Assembly: GCA_037447655.1 (NCBI GenBank)
Contig: JBBHKE010002469.1
Span: 1 to 37,555 of the forward strand
From: Zygnema cylindricum
Taxonomy: Eukaryota > Streptophyta > Zygnematophyceae > Zygnematales > Zygnemataceae
Direction of reading: 5' to 3'
Length of the DNA: 37,555 nt
In this document: positions 23,267 through 34,389 of the stretch, piece after piece
Position numbering within the stretch: position 1 is the first letter of the stretch
Layout: every line of letters begins with the position of its first letter
Made by a program: the position numbers and the translations under genes
The notes under the pieces: model-generated
What the model was told of the DNA's origin: nothing
Seen by the model: only the letters and a program-made list of their open reading frames with translations
Databases searched by the model: none

Positions 23267-24588
23267 ATGAATTCGGCGCGCAGTGCGTCGGAAGCAAATT
23301 TGGAGGCGCCGAAAATTGCGGCGGGAAAAAGGCGGCCGCGGTGGGCGAGAAAAGTACAGATGGAACAAATGGACAATGTGAGGACATTTGTCACACTTTT
23401 TTGTCGTACTTTTTTGTCGTTTCTGAGAGGGAAAATGGGCTTCGTTTTTTTAATCTTTTTGATTTTGTTTGTCTATGGGTTTTTTTTTGGTGGGGAAGAG
23501 GGGTTGTGGGTCTGTTTAGGTTTGAGTTGCCTTTGGATTTTTTTTCTTTGTTTTTTTTTTTGTTTGTTTGTGTTTTGTTTTTTTTTTTGTTTTTGTTTTT
23601 GTTTTTGTTTTTGTTTTTGTTCCTTTTTGTTTCTTTGTGGAAAGCTTGAATTGCATTCGAGCAAAATTTTGTATTCGGCTTTTGAGGTTTTTGGTTTATT
23701 AAGAATCTTGGTCAAGATAAAGCTAAAATTTGAAAAAAATGGGAGGTGTGAGGAAATTTATCTTTTTTTTTTTTTAAGATGGTTTTTTGTCTATTGCCTC
23801 CTAATCTTGAAAATTTATTATGCATCTGTGTGAGAAAAATGAAGAATTTGCTCAAGTATTTTTTTGTTTCTTCTTGAAGATTTCATGTTTTTGCTTGAAA
23901 AATCTATCTCACTTGGGAAAATAAAAGGTTAGTGATAGAAAATTGGAGACAGAAAGCTTGAAGCAATTTTTACTGCCTTCCTTTTGTCTCTTTTCGCCTT
24001 TGTATTTTCCCCCCTTGTCCTAAACTCTTTTTTTTATTTTTGGGAAACGCAAGTTCTGTCCTATGTTTAGTGAAAAATTTAATTTCAGAACAGAAAACGG
24101 TCAAAGAAAAAGTTGTCTGCTGCATACAGACAGCTTTTTTTTTATCTATTTTATATTTCTTGGCACATAAAACATCCATCAACCTCTCCCTCCATTACAC
24201 TCCAATAAAATTCAACAAATCTCACAAAGTTCCATTCATTTCCTTCCCATTCTCATCTAAACCCCTAAGGCGTCCTCGTTTTTGTTTCCTTAGTTTTCTT
24301 TTCTTTTGTCCTTTTACTTATCGGTGTCCTTGTTTGTTGCTTCTTTTTTCTTCTTAACAGGTGAAATCTCTCCCTAATACTATTGGTGTTTCAAGAGCTT
24401 TCGATGATGACCACATCCAGTCGAAAATCAACGATCTCGAAGTCAAAATCCGTAAACTTCAAGCGCGACGTGATAAATATGTCACGCAATCCCTATCATT
24501 GGCCGAGAAACGCGAACTCGTGGCCGGACCAATCACATGGCCTGCATGCCGACCACTCGTTTGCGTGCCGTCCGGAAAAGATTGTTGA
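23267..24588 (+). CDS. Unrecognised basic/coiled-coil protein, two exons
   Basis: Exon 1 ends ATGGACAAT|GTGAGG (donor 23376), and exon 2 begins after a pyrimidine tract CTTCTTAACAG|GTG at 24361. Both are phase 0, so the frame continues ..KVQMEQMDN|VKSLPNTIGVSR.. and stops with TGA at 24588. Exon 1 is GC-rich with G-ending codons and reads MNSARSASEANLEAPKIAAG then KRRPRWARK, a basic patch. Exon 2 contains DDHIQSKINDLEVKIRKLQA, a heptad-like coiled coil, then a short Cys/Pro-containing tail. The intron (23376-24360) is T/G-rich. The chosen start is only the first in-frame ATG; the protein probably extends upstream. I do not recognise the family. Alternative: the last exon continues by splicing to 24964, where another good acceptor sits. 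Confidence 0.5.
23376..24360 (+). other. Intron with T-rich and (TTTTTG)n tract
   Basis: GTGAGG donor and TTAACAG acceptor. Contains a GTTTTT-type tandem repeat near 23570-23625. Phe-rich or Lys-rich open frames inside are artefacts of this tract. Confidence 0.6.
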
Positions 24589-24609
24589 CTTTTTTTGAAC
24601 ATGAGTCTT

Positions 24610-24611
<2 letters not shown>

Positions 24612-24650
<39 letters not shown>
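24612..24650. repeat. (CT)n microsatellite
   Basis: About 39 bp of uninterrupted CT just after the stop codon of the two-exon gene. Confidence 0.95.
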
Positions 24651-24655
<5 letters not shown>

Positions 24656-26920
24656 CTCTTCCTCCCTGTCTCTTTATCTTTCTCTCTCTCTTACACACAC
24701 TTGCTCGCTCACTTTCTCTCCCTCTCTTTTAAAGACATCGTCGATTCCTCGTCTCCTTTCTTGCTCTACTCGTGAATACAAATCTTTCCCTCCCCATTCT
24801 CCCATTTCAGTTACATGGCCACATTTTTTCACACCCTCTTTTTCTCAGTTTTCCTTCTCAAACTTCCCTAATAGGATTAAAGAGAGCGAAGAGAAATTAT
24901 CATGTACCAAGTCAAGATCGAATTATGGTTGTATAGTTGCATTTTCTTTTTTTGTTTTATCAGGTGATCTAAGCCACCTATGCAGGGCTATAACAAGACA
25001 AAATTTGTGACGTCATATTGCTATCGCGACACGACAACATGAGAGACCTAATAGTGGGGCTATGGTCGAAAAGCTTTATAGAAAATGACAAAATCCATAA
25101 CCTAGGAAAATTAGTATTAGAAATAGACCGCCCTACTATTTTATTTCCCTTCACAAACTTGTTTTGGGTATATTCCGGCATAGGCGACTTAATTTGATCA
25201 CAAATACCCAAATCCTATTTCATGAAAAATCGCGACATAGTTCCTTTTTTGGATTCGTTAAGTTCCGTGTAGGTTTTGGTTATGTGGAAAGTGTTGGCGG
25301 TTACGGAATTTGTGGAAAGGCAATGTACCTCCCCGTTCCATTCCGTTCTGTTTCGTTCCGTTCCGTCCAGCTTAAGGTTTTTCAATTTTCCCATTTGGAA
25401 GTGCCCATAAAATAAATTTTACTCTTTAGAAAATGTAGAAAGAAGTTTTATAAGATTTTGGGTTTAGAGACAATTTTTGGCTCAAAAGTTTTTTTCTGAT
25501 CAAATTGGTGAAAATACCCAATGTTTTTTTTTTTTTTTTCCCAAATATAAGTCAGTAATTTTACTCCGGAAAAAAAAAGGTCATGGATTTTGTTTAGCTT
25601 TTGTTGGTTTTTTTCTGATTTCCAAAAAAAAAAAATACGGGGTTTTAAATCGTTAATGTAAATTTATGTCGCTGTCCCTCTCTCCTCTCTCCTCTCTCTC
25701 CTCTCTCCCCCCCCTATTTCTGAAGCAAGATTATACAATTTTTTATTTACTATGAAGAATGTTGTTCTTTTCAGGAAAGTTTGGTTGGCTAATAATTCTC
25801 GTACACATTTTTTTTTATTTTTCTTTTTCTTTTTCTTTTCTTTTTCTATTTCTCGTTTTTTTTGTGAATTGACAATTCAAAATAGTGACCAGCATTCTCT
25901 CTCTTCATTCCCTTTTTTTAAGGAGGGGGGGGGATGGGAAGAGATTGGGAGGGAAGGAAATGTGAAAGAATTTGCCACGTGTCTTGTGCCATGAGTCATT
26001 TGAGGGTTCATATTCTGCGTGAACAATTTTGTCCTTGCGAACCTGAATTAGCGTTGCCATTTTTCTTCATATCCTTTGTAGCTTATTAGGTAGGAGAAAG
26101 CGTGCACAGTTTCTCACTGGTTTAAAATTTCTGTACGGTAATGTACTTTTAAAAGTACATCTATGATTCGATTTCCTTATGTTGAACAGTGTGCTGACGT
26201 CAGGAAGGACAAATAGTAAACATCTGTAATTTCATTCCGTACAATTCAAGCAATACGGACAATTCATGTTTAAATTTTTGTACTATCACTTCTAGCATAC
26301 TTGTCAGCAAGTACGTTTCCGTACAATTGGCGTCAGCAAAATATTGCCAGAATATGTGCATACGGTACGGAGTGAAAGGCGTGGATCTCCGTATTGTCAT
26401 GCTGCCACGTGTTACGAATGCCGGCACCACCACTACATGGATAAAAGCAGCAAGAAGATCGTACAATTATATCCGACGTCGAGTAGGACAAGAAAAACAA
26501 AATTTGATTGACAGAATTGATGATTGCGTACGGAATTAGAGTGTCCAACGAACTGAAAAAGTACAGAAGTATAATTTGGACGTTCCCGATATTCAATTGT
26601 CAGACTTCGTATAAGACAACAAACGATGCTTCTAAAAGATGATTGGAGGAGAATTTATGCGGGTTTTTCGGGCCGTTACTGAGAATTTACTGGAATTAAA
26701 ACGTGCGCGATTACGGTCCGATGGGAACAAATTATGTACGGATCATCTCCATTTTGGATTTTAGGAAACGACGCGAATAACGAAGTTGCGGAAGCCAGGG
26801 AAGCAGTCAGTTGTTGGTTCCAGAATTTGTGTTAAGCTTGACTAAAACAAAAATGTCGGTGGAGGTTTATGTGCAATTATTACAGTTTGGGAAAGAAAAT
26901 TTAGAGACTCGAAAGTTCTG
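24651..26920. other. Intergenic, pyrimidine tracts and possible decayed coding
   Basis: Includes TTCCG-type repeats (25337-25370), CT/CCCC tracts (25675-25712) and a 20-bp palindrome (26141-26160). From 26327 to 26539 and around 26690-26820 there are protein-like short frames (YCQNMCIRYGVKGVDLRIVM; WEQIMYGSSPFWILGNDANN) with stops between them. I cannot assign them; they may be remains of a gene or transposase. Confidence 0.35.
26141..26160. repeat. Perfect 20-bp palindrome
   Basis: ATGTACTTTTAAAAGTACAT is its own reverse complement and carries GTAC in each arm. Confidence 0.9.
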
Positions 26921-27601
26921 ACTTGTCGGTTTAGTTTGACATTATCTGACGCTTAATATTCGGCCGTCGGAAGTTTTCGTTCGTTTTCTGTATGCGCATC
27001 GGACGGTCCGAAATCGCGTTACGGACTGACAATTATTTATACCGTAATTTTACGTCGGTACACCGTGAATCGTTATTCGCGTAAAGGTTTCTTTAGCGTG
27101 TAGGAACAATTACCGTTATTTACGCTAATTGAGAATTTGGATTTTTTCAAAAAAAACATACATACTGGATATTTACTCATACTAATTTGGATTTAAATAA
27201 AATTAAACACCCGCCCCAAACTTATTTACACTAATATAGGTTCTTTTCAAAATCTGACAAATTGTACAGAAATCGTACGTTCACACAGTCGAAACGCGGT
27301 TGCCGGATGAATATGTGAGAACGTGATTTTTTACAACCCGATTGCATCCCCTTTTTAGAGCGCATATTCTCATGCGTCCGTGGGTTACTAAAACCCATTA
27401 AATATACTTTCTCACTTAAAAAGGTACATTTTGTACGGTCTGACACCAACCGTACAACACTCTATTTAGATGATAAAAATTGGAAAAGAACCCTAAATGG
27501 CGTAAAAGAAAAAACATAATAATTTATGCTGTTTAAGAATTTGGGGGAAAAAAAAGGTACCTTAAATAGCGTCCATTACGCCAATACCGATTCACGGTGT
27601 A
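26921..27601. repeat. Direct duplication, copy 1 (681 bp)
   Basis: Nearly identical to 28875-29556; I see about four differences by eye (for example TAATATTCGG vs TAATTTTCGG, and ACGTCGG vs ACGTCCGG). It comprises 138 bp of flank plus the complete MITE at 27059-27601. Confidence 0.92.
27059..27601. mobile_element. 543-bp TA-flanked MITE, copy 1
   Basis: Left TACACCGTGAATCGTTATTC at 27059; right CAATACCGATTCACGGTGTA ending 27601. The 72-codon minus-strand frame inside is repeated exactly in copy 2 but has no protein character. Confidence 0.85.
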
Positions 27602-28053
27602 AAGTAATGTACAGTACAGCCGGAGGCAACCGGCCGCCAAACGTTTACTATCGGCCGATAAAAGGTTACACGCTGACTTAAAAAATGGTGACACGCGTCG
27701 ATTACATTTTTGTTCAATTCCCACGAAATTTGACTTTTCTACGATTTTTACGTAGTATTCGTATATTTTATACTTTTCGTAAATTTCGTATAGTTTTCGC
27801 AGTACAAAAAATGTACGGAAAGTGTCCCTTAAACCCTAAAAGTGCATAAAATGTAAGGCAATTGTACTAGAATATACGGGAATGTACGAGAATATAACCT
27901 AATTCCGCCCTTAAATAACCCGAGAAAGTATGAAAATATACGGAACAAACACTACAAAAGGTAAGCAACACTACAACGAGACATCGAAAGCAAGAAAAAC
28001 AAATACAAATACAAAAATCACACTATAATAGCACTGAAAACCACGCTATGGAC
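27602..28053. other. Intergenic between MITEs
   Basis: AT-rich with many GTAC and TACGG words ('gaatatacgggaatgtacgag' type). No gene seen. Confidence 0.4.
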
Positions 28054-28273
28054 TACACCGTGCATCGATATTAGGGTTAATAATATATTCGCCACTTAAA
28101 ACATCGTTTCTCCGTACACATTTGTCCAATTTTCAATTTAAGACCGCCAATCGGAAGTTGATATGGTTACCTTTCAATCGCAACCGTCAGATCCACAATC
28201 GACAAGTGTGTACAGAGAAAAGATGTTTGAAGAGACAAAAATTACATTAACACTAAGGGTACTTTCGCATGTA
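28054..28273. mobile_element. 220-bp fold-back MITE
   Basis: Left TACACCGTGCATCGATATTA at 28054. The interior inverted pair AAACATCGTTTCTCCGTACAC and GTGTGTACAGAGAAAAGATG is well preserved. The right end (ACTAAGGGTACTTTCGCATG plus TA) is degraded. Member of the ~200-bp subfamily. Confidence 0.7.
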
Positions 28274-28874
28274 ACCGAAACTTAGTCTTGTTACTTTGTT
28301 TTAAAGCGAAGATTCCCCGTACTACTTTCATAGCATTCGTATGTAAAAAAATGAAATTGTATCTTTATATTGTGACGGAAGTAGAAGTGGGTGTAATTTG
28401 TGACAATTGTAGACGAGTACAAAACTCGCGACAACTGATGACATTTACAAAATAGCGACGGTTGTAAACGTCTGGCTACTTGTGACATTTGCAGGATTCA
28501 CACTAAAAATGGATGATGAATGAGATGAGGAAATGAATGTCCTTTTTATTTGTTTGGACGTGAATCGCCCTTAACGTCATCTCACGTCAACAAAAACGTC
28601 GCGATGTGACTCATGTTGTCGTACGATTATGCGACGATGACTCAAATTCGTCCGTACCAAACCATCGGTAAGAAGGGGGGAGGACGTTTCGTCAAAGTTC
28701 CAAATAAGTTTTAAGTTTACATTTTTTTACGTTTAATTTTAGATGATTTTGATTGGCTATTTGATAATGGGCTAGCATTTAAAAAAAGATAGTTATAGTA
28801 CGGATCATTAATTCGGGATACGACTTCATTTTTTTTCTAAATCGGAAATTTGCATTCCGAAAAGGGTTTCCGGA
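28274..28874. other. Intergenic spacer between the duplicated blocks
   Basis: No gene or repeat recognised. The small minus-strand frame at 28291-28488 is not convincing. Confidence 0.35.
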
Positions 28875-29556
28875 ACTTGTCGGTTTAGTTTGACATTATC
28901 TGACGCTTAATTTTCGGCCGTCGGAAGTTTTCGTTCGTTTTCTGTATGCGCATCGGACGGTCCGAAATCGCGTTACGGACTGACAATTATTTATACCGTA
29001 ATTTTACGTCCGGTACACCGTGAATCGTTATTCGCGTAAAGGTTTCTTTAGCGTGTAGGAACAATTACCGTTATTTACGCTAATTGAGAATTTGGATTTT
29101 TTCAAAAAAAACATACATACTGGATATTTACTCATACTAATTTGGATTTAAATAAAATTAAACACCCGCCCCAAACTTATTTACACTAATATAGGTTCTT
29201 TTCAAAATCTGACAAATTGTACAGAAATCGTACGTTCACACAGTCGAAACGCGGTTGCCGGATGAATATGTGAGAACGTGATTTTTTACAACCCGATTGC
29301 ATCCCCTTTTTAGAGCGCATATTCTCATGCGTCCGTGGGTTACTAAAACCCATTAAATATACTTTCTCACTTAAAAAGGTACATTTTGTACGGTCTGACA
29401 CCAACCGTACAACACTCTATTTAGATGATAAAAATTGGAAAAGAACCCTAAATGGCGTAAAAGAAAAAACAGAATAATTTATGCTGTTTAAGAATTTGGG
29501 GAAAAAAAAAGGTACCTTAAATAGCGTCCATTACGCCAATACCGATTCACGGTGTA
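28875..29556. repeat. Direct duplication, copy 2 (682 bp)
   Basis: Second copy of 26921-27601, offset by 1954-1955 bp in the same orientation. It ends precisely at the right TIR terminus of the contained MITE. Confidence 0.92.
29014..29556. mobile_element. 543-bp TA-flanked MITE, copy 2
   Basis: Near-identical to 27059-27601, with both TIRs (TACACCGTGAATCG...CGATTCACGGTGTA) intact. Confidence 0.85.
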
Positions 29557-30959
29557 GCGTAACAGAAAGATATTTGATTCACTAAACTGGAGCCTATCCA
29601 AAACCCTAAAAAACCCTAATGTGGCCAATTTGCGCATAAAAAACGGCTCCCTTTGAAAAAGTGGCGCGATTTATGGACCATTACAAGAAGCGGATAAAAT
29701 ATTAAAATTATCACCATTGACATTTCGCCATGTAGCCATAACAAATAGAAAAAAAAGTAAATCTCCGAGACGAAAAAAAAAAGGGTAAGCTTAGCTTTAT
29801 TACGCCTGTTTTGCGGGCGCCTGATTTACGCCCGCGTTTCTCAAATTTTACGGGCAATTTTATGGTTTCCGGTTTAATAATTATTTTTTAGAGTTACACG
29901 CCCACTAAATGAAAGGCCCGCATGATTTTCCGCGCCTGTCCTATTTTTTGCGTGTCGTAATTCAAAAGGGGTGTTTTTTGACACGCAAATTGCCAATGAG
30001 CGGCTCCAATCAGAAAATCGCCTTTGGGGCCGTGTATCGGATCGTATCGATGGCGATTCCCAATGCGCATTGGTCAAATATAAACAGTTTTTTCTTGTCG
30101 TGATAGCGAACAACATGGAAAGCATGACAGCAAACATTTCACAAAATATATATGATAATAATAATGATAAAATACATAAAATAATAAAATCATAATAATA
30201 ATATAATCCACGTCAAAAAAAATCTCGAATCTGGCATACAAATAATTTACGATTCTGTCATGAATTTACACGTGCGAAGATCTTAACCCAATGCCGGTAC
30301 AAGATTCACTCGAGAGCTTGAGCTCGGAAACCAATCAGCAAATCCCATGATCTACACGTCCACGATTTCCGGAAAAAATTTCTGCGGTTTCGTACGTAAT
30401 CAATTTTTTGCACTCCCGGATATTCCGGAACCAATAGTGTAAAGTTGTGTAACAGACCGGTAACAGGCATGAAGGCTTTTTTTCGTGAAAAACCCATTTA
30501 GACGAGTTATGTAGATGGAGATGTAAAAAAAAATGAAAATATTTCTGAGTTTTTCCGTGATTCGTTAACATTAACAATTTATTAACGTGGCGAACAAATG
30601 CAATTCCACGTGGTAATAAAAATTACAATATTTCTAAAAATATCAAAACAAATCATCACGCACTTTACGAATAGCGTGCGATCTTTTTTTCTTCTTTTTG
30701 AAAAGTCTCTTTTGCCGCCATTTTTCCGCACGCGAAACGAAAACAAGACTGCCGTACCGGACGCCATTTTGTATTTTCGGGTCCTCTATTTAGGAATCAA
30801 TTTTGTTTTTATTCGTAACTTCCTTACAGAACTTTTCGTACCTGTCAGGTGCAAGCGAACGACTTTTGTTAGTCCCACAGCCTTGGACAATTTCTTCTAA
30901 TTCACGTGATTATTCACTCCTAAAAATGTAGAGATTAAATTGTTGCTACACCAATTTCT
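29557..30959. other. Intergenic
   Basis: AT-rich with scattered overlapping frames on both strands (29874-30195, 30306-30577, 30598-30900), none recognisable. The 29800-29960 stretch repeats TTTACGCCCGC/TTTTACGGGC motifs. Confidence 0.35.
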
Positions 30960-30967
30960 GTCACTCC

Positions 30968-31607
30968 CATAGTTCAAAAGTAGGTGAAAGTAGGCCCATA
31001 CAGTATGCCTATTGTATGCAAAACATACAATATGCCCTTAAGACCCATATTGTATTGGTCAAAAAATGAAAAAAAAGGTTAAGAGGGTTGAGTTGCACAT
31101 CGATCGATAGAGAATTAAACGGCAGGTCTAAATTTTGAAAAAAAATTGGATAAAAAATATTTTTTCTGTGAATTTTGATGTGTTTTTTATTTAAACCGTC
31201 AAATTTAGACGATCGGACGGTCGCTGATCAAAGTAGCGATCTTAAGAAGATCACATGAAAAGCCCATAACACAACTTACGATAGGACTATTTGTCATATT
31301 AGCGTCTGCAATTTTGAATGCCACACTAAATAAAGCCGCAAATTGACCAACCGGGTTGCCCGTCCGCGGTTTTTTTTTTTTTTTCCGGGTTTTTTTTCCG
31401 GCGGAATGTCATTGTACGCCGTGTCAGTTCGCTAGAAAATTTCGTTAGGTGGCGTGCGCTGTACTTGATCATACGTCATATTCGTACGATCGTACAAGAG
31501 TGTCCGCAACTCACACCCATACAATATGCCTACTCTACGCGAGTTTAGTGCCAAGTTTTGTGCGCCTACCAAAGGCCTACCATAAAAACGCCTACTTTTG
31601 AACTATG
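30968..31607. mobile_element. 640-bp TIR element with 8-bp TSD
   Basis: Inverted termini CATAGTTCAAAAGTAGG (30968) and CCTACTTTTGAACTATG (to 31607). Flanks GTCACTCC at 30960-30967 and 31608-31615 are identical. An inverted subterminal motif (CATACAATATGCC-like) occurs near both ends. An 8-bp duplication and a CA start suit hAT; if the TIR starts one base inward the duplication is 9 bp, which would suit Mutator. No transposase frame. Confidence 0.8.
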
Positions 31608-31816
31608 GTCACTCCCCTCTTGTATTCTACATAGTTTTTCTCTTGCAATTGCTTTACGCCTCTTGCTGCACCCTTCGCTCTTACGCAAGCCTTGTCACAT
31701 GTGGTCAACCTAAAGATGTGCAAGGCGACCATTTGCTCCGTTGTTTTCACGGAGGAGAACACACGATATGGTTCGAGATGCAAAAGCTTTGGTGAAAAAC
31801 GAAGCAGAGTAAATAG

Positions 31817-32294
31817 TAGTGTTGTGTATCGGCAAGAAATTTATCGCTATATCACATATACTCATAATTATCGGTTATCAAATGGCCAGGGTTCCGATAT
31901 ATCGCTCCGAGACCAACAAATTCCTTATCGGCGATAAGTGGGAAAAATATAGTACGCTATTTAATAGTACTTTTTAATATATTGTATTATTTTTGCACTT
32001 TATATAGCGTGGCATACGACTTGTGACAATCTGTTCCGTACTCTTTGTAACGGAATAACGGCGGTTTAGTACGACAAAATAAACGGTACAATTGTACGGT
32101 GCGAACCGTACAATAATTGGCTATAGTTATCGGTATCGGTGTTATCGCGATAAAAAACCGATAACGGATATTACCGTTTTTTTATCTACGATAACACCAG
32201 TGCTGATATATCGTGCCAATATATTGATTATCGGCAAGCCACAAAAAGGTACATATCGATTATCGGCAAAACACATTATCGATACACAACACTA
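31817..32294. mobile_element. hAT-like MITE, 478 bp, perfect 8-bp TSD
   Basis: Termini TAGTGTTGTGTATCG and CGATACACAACACTA are perfect inverted repeats. GTAAATAG flanks both sides (31809-31816, 32295-32302). It shares the subterminal block TATATCG..CCG.GACCAACA with the 15647 element, so it is a diverged member of the same family. Confidence 0.9.
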
Positions 32295-32302
32295 GTAAAT
32301 AG

Positions 32303-34389
32303 TCAAGTGCAGAGTGTCCCATATACTCACGCCAAATTCTCGATCTAAGGGTATTTGTTTCCTTTTCGTGGATCTTGTTTTGCTCGGAGCTGAAAAACCA
32401 CCGGGAAAGGTAGTTCTCATAAACCATACGGGATACCATGATTCCTCACACGCAACATTACAAACAAGCGTTGCGGATTGAGATTCAGCGGCCTCCAAGG
32501 GAGGGGACTACGTGCTTCAAATCTTAGCTAGCAACTTTATACTATTTACGTTGGAGATCTTTGAGACCTTGGACTCGTCTTTTGTAAAAAATCAAAAGTG
32601 ATTGTGTTCATCGATCTTTTAGAGTGGAGGTCTCTAGCAACCCTTCCCCACCTCGCATGTCGACTTTCAATCGCCAAACTATATCGCCTTTCAACGTACC
32701 CGAGCTTCGACCTTTCATTTACGGAGCACATTGGCGAACGATGGTCGTGGCCTTCGAAACTTATTGTCACACCATCCGGTGCGTACTGGTGATATTCGTG
32801 GCATAGTTTTAGGCTTTAGGCCAGGGGCTCACTTTTTTTTTGTTCAATGTATGGAGAGGTGTACACTCTAAGTACGTTATGGAGTTTTTTTAACAACCCT
32901 CATTTTTAATTTTTTAGTTCGCTTTGTATGCTTGAATTGTGTAGGGGTTTTCATCTCTTACTTTTAATGGTCGTCAACAATTTAAGAGTTTAGGAAAGAA
33001 CAAAATAACACACATTAACAAAGAGTACCCAACAAATTCCTAACATAACTACAAAACGTATAAACATAATTTTCTTAATCTTAAAGCTCAAAGGAGCAGG
33101 CCAAAGTGTAAAGCCACAGGGTGGACATTGACAATGAAAAGACACGAGGATAGAAAGGGGAGGGCTACCAAAGCCTTTCGTTGGAAAGATCACCGATTGT
33201 AGGTGTGGAGTAACTCATCCAAAGAAGCGCGTAGACAATAAAAAATCTCCACCACCATCGGAAAAAAATCATCCATAACATGTGAACCCTTGTAATCACA
33301 CTCATTTCTCTTACCAACGTCACGTGTGGCCGTACCGACATGCTAAGCCACTTGAGCCAAAACAACAACAGGTTGAAGTGCGATAAAGGTTGGGTTCGCC
33401 AAAACAATGTCTCAAAAAATACGATGATCACCATCGAGGACAACCATACTTATACGTCGCGAATGAATAACATGTGAACTTCAGGGAATACTGAAAACAC
33501 CCCTTCAAAAGCAAAACTCGCGAAAATGCCACGAACTATGTTATGCATCTGAATCGACTTGCCTACATGGGAGGAATGAAGCAAACGAACGCTACTTGGA
33601 AGCTAGTAGGATGAAGGACACATTCCCATGAGTAGTAAGAATGCCCAATTTAGGTAAACGCGGGAGGCCAAGCGTTAACTTGGGGACGATAATGAGTTGA
33701 GCAGGTATGACATGAAGGTTGAAAAGTATGTACAACCTGGCAGTAATACTAGGGCCCTAAGTGCAAAGAAATGCGGGGGACGCTAAAATTGAGTGATGGG
33801 GATAACCTTATCAAAAAATTGTTATTCCACATACATGACTAGTTGATGACTAGTAAAGCAGAGGGAAAAAAGTAACAAGTCCCCAATCAAAAGAAGGAAT
33901 AGAAGGGTACGCCTTCAAAATTGATTGTTGGAAGTTAAAGAACCGTCAAAGGCACGAGGATGGAAACAAATATTGGGAGTGATCCTATATAAGGAACGAG
34001 AGACACACATGGAGGCAAAAAAACACCAACTTCTGAACATTGGCAAGAGATGTCGCACGTGTCGTAGACATTAAACCCAATCATCGAAGAGATAGGAAGG
34101 GATGCCTGGATGTGAGTCGCACGCCAAAATCACTATCAAATGCCCCATGACCCAATATGTAGTGAAGGGCGTCTATGAGGCGACCATCAAAAGCGGAAAA
34201 AAGATATGTAAGTGTAAGGACGGGAGATGGTAGGTATGCGCGACTTAAGAAGAGCGATGGGTGAAACATCTCGATAAAAGAACCAAAACCACTTTAAGGT
34301 TCGAAGGTCTAGTAAGTGGACGAATCAATTTGAAGAGCAAAATCAAGAAACGGGGTTACAAGAGTACACGAGCCCAATGGAGCACCCTA
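32303..34389. other. Intergenic, possible degraded retroelement body
   Basis: No gene recognised. Given the RNase H remnant immediately downstream on the plus strand, 33-34.4 kb may hold the heavily mutated reverse-transcriptase region of the same element, but I could not find its motifs. No LTR pair was found. Confidence 0.35.

Noticed and set aside
22513-23394. 293-codon minus-strand frame
   Set aside because: Arg/Glu/Gly run is the complement of the CT repeat, and the rest is antisense to the spliced exon on the plus strand.
27231-27449. Identical 72-codon minus-strand frames at 27231 and 29186
   Set aside because: Identity is explained by the recent 681-bp duplication; sequence is not protein-like.
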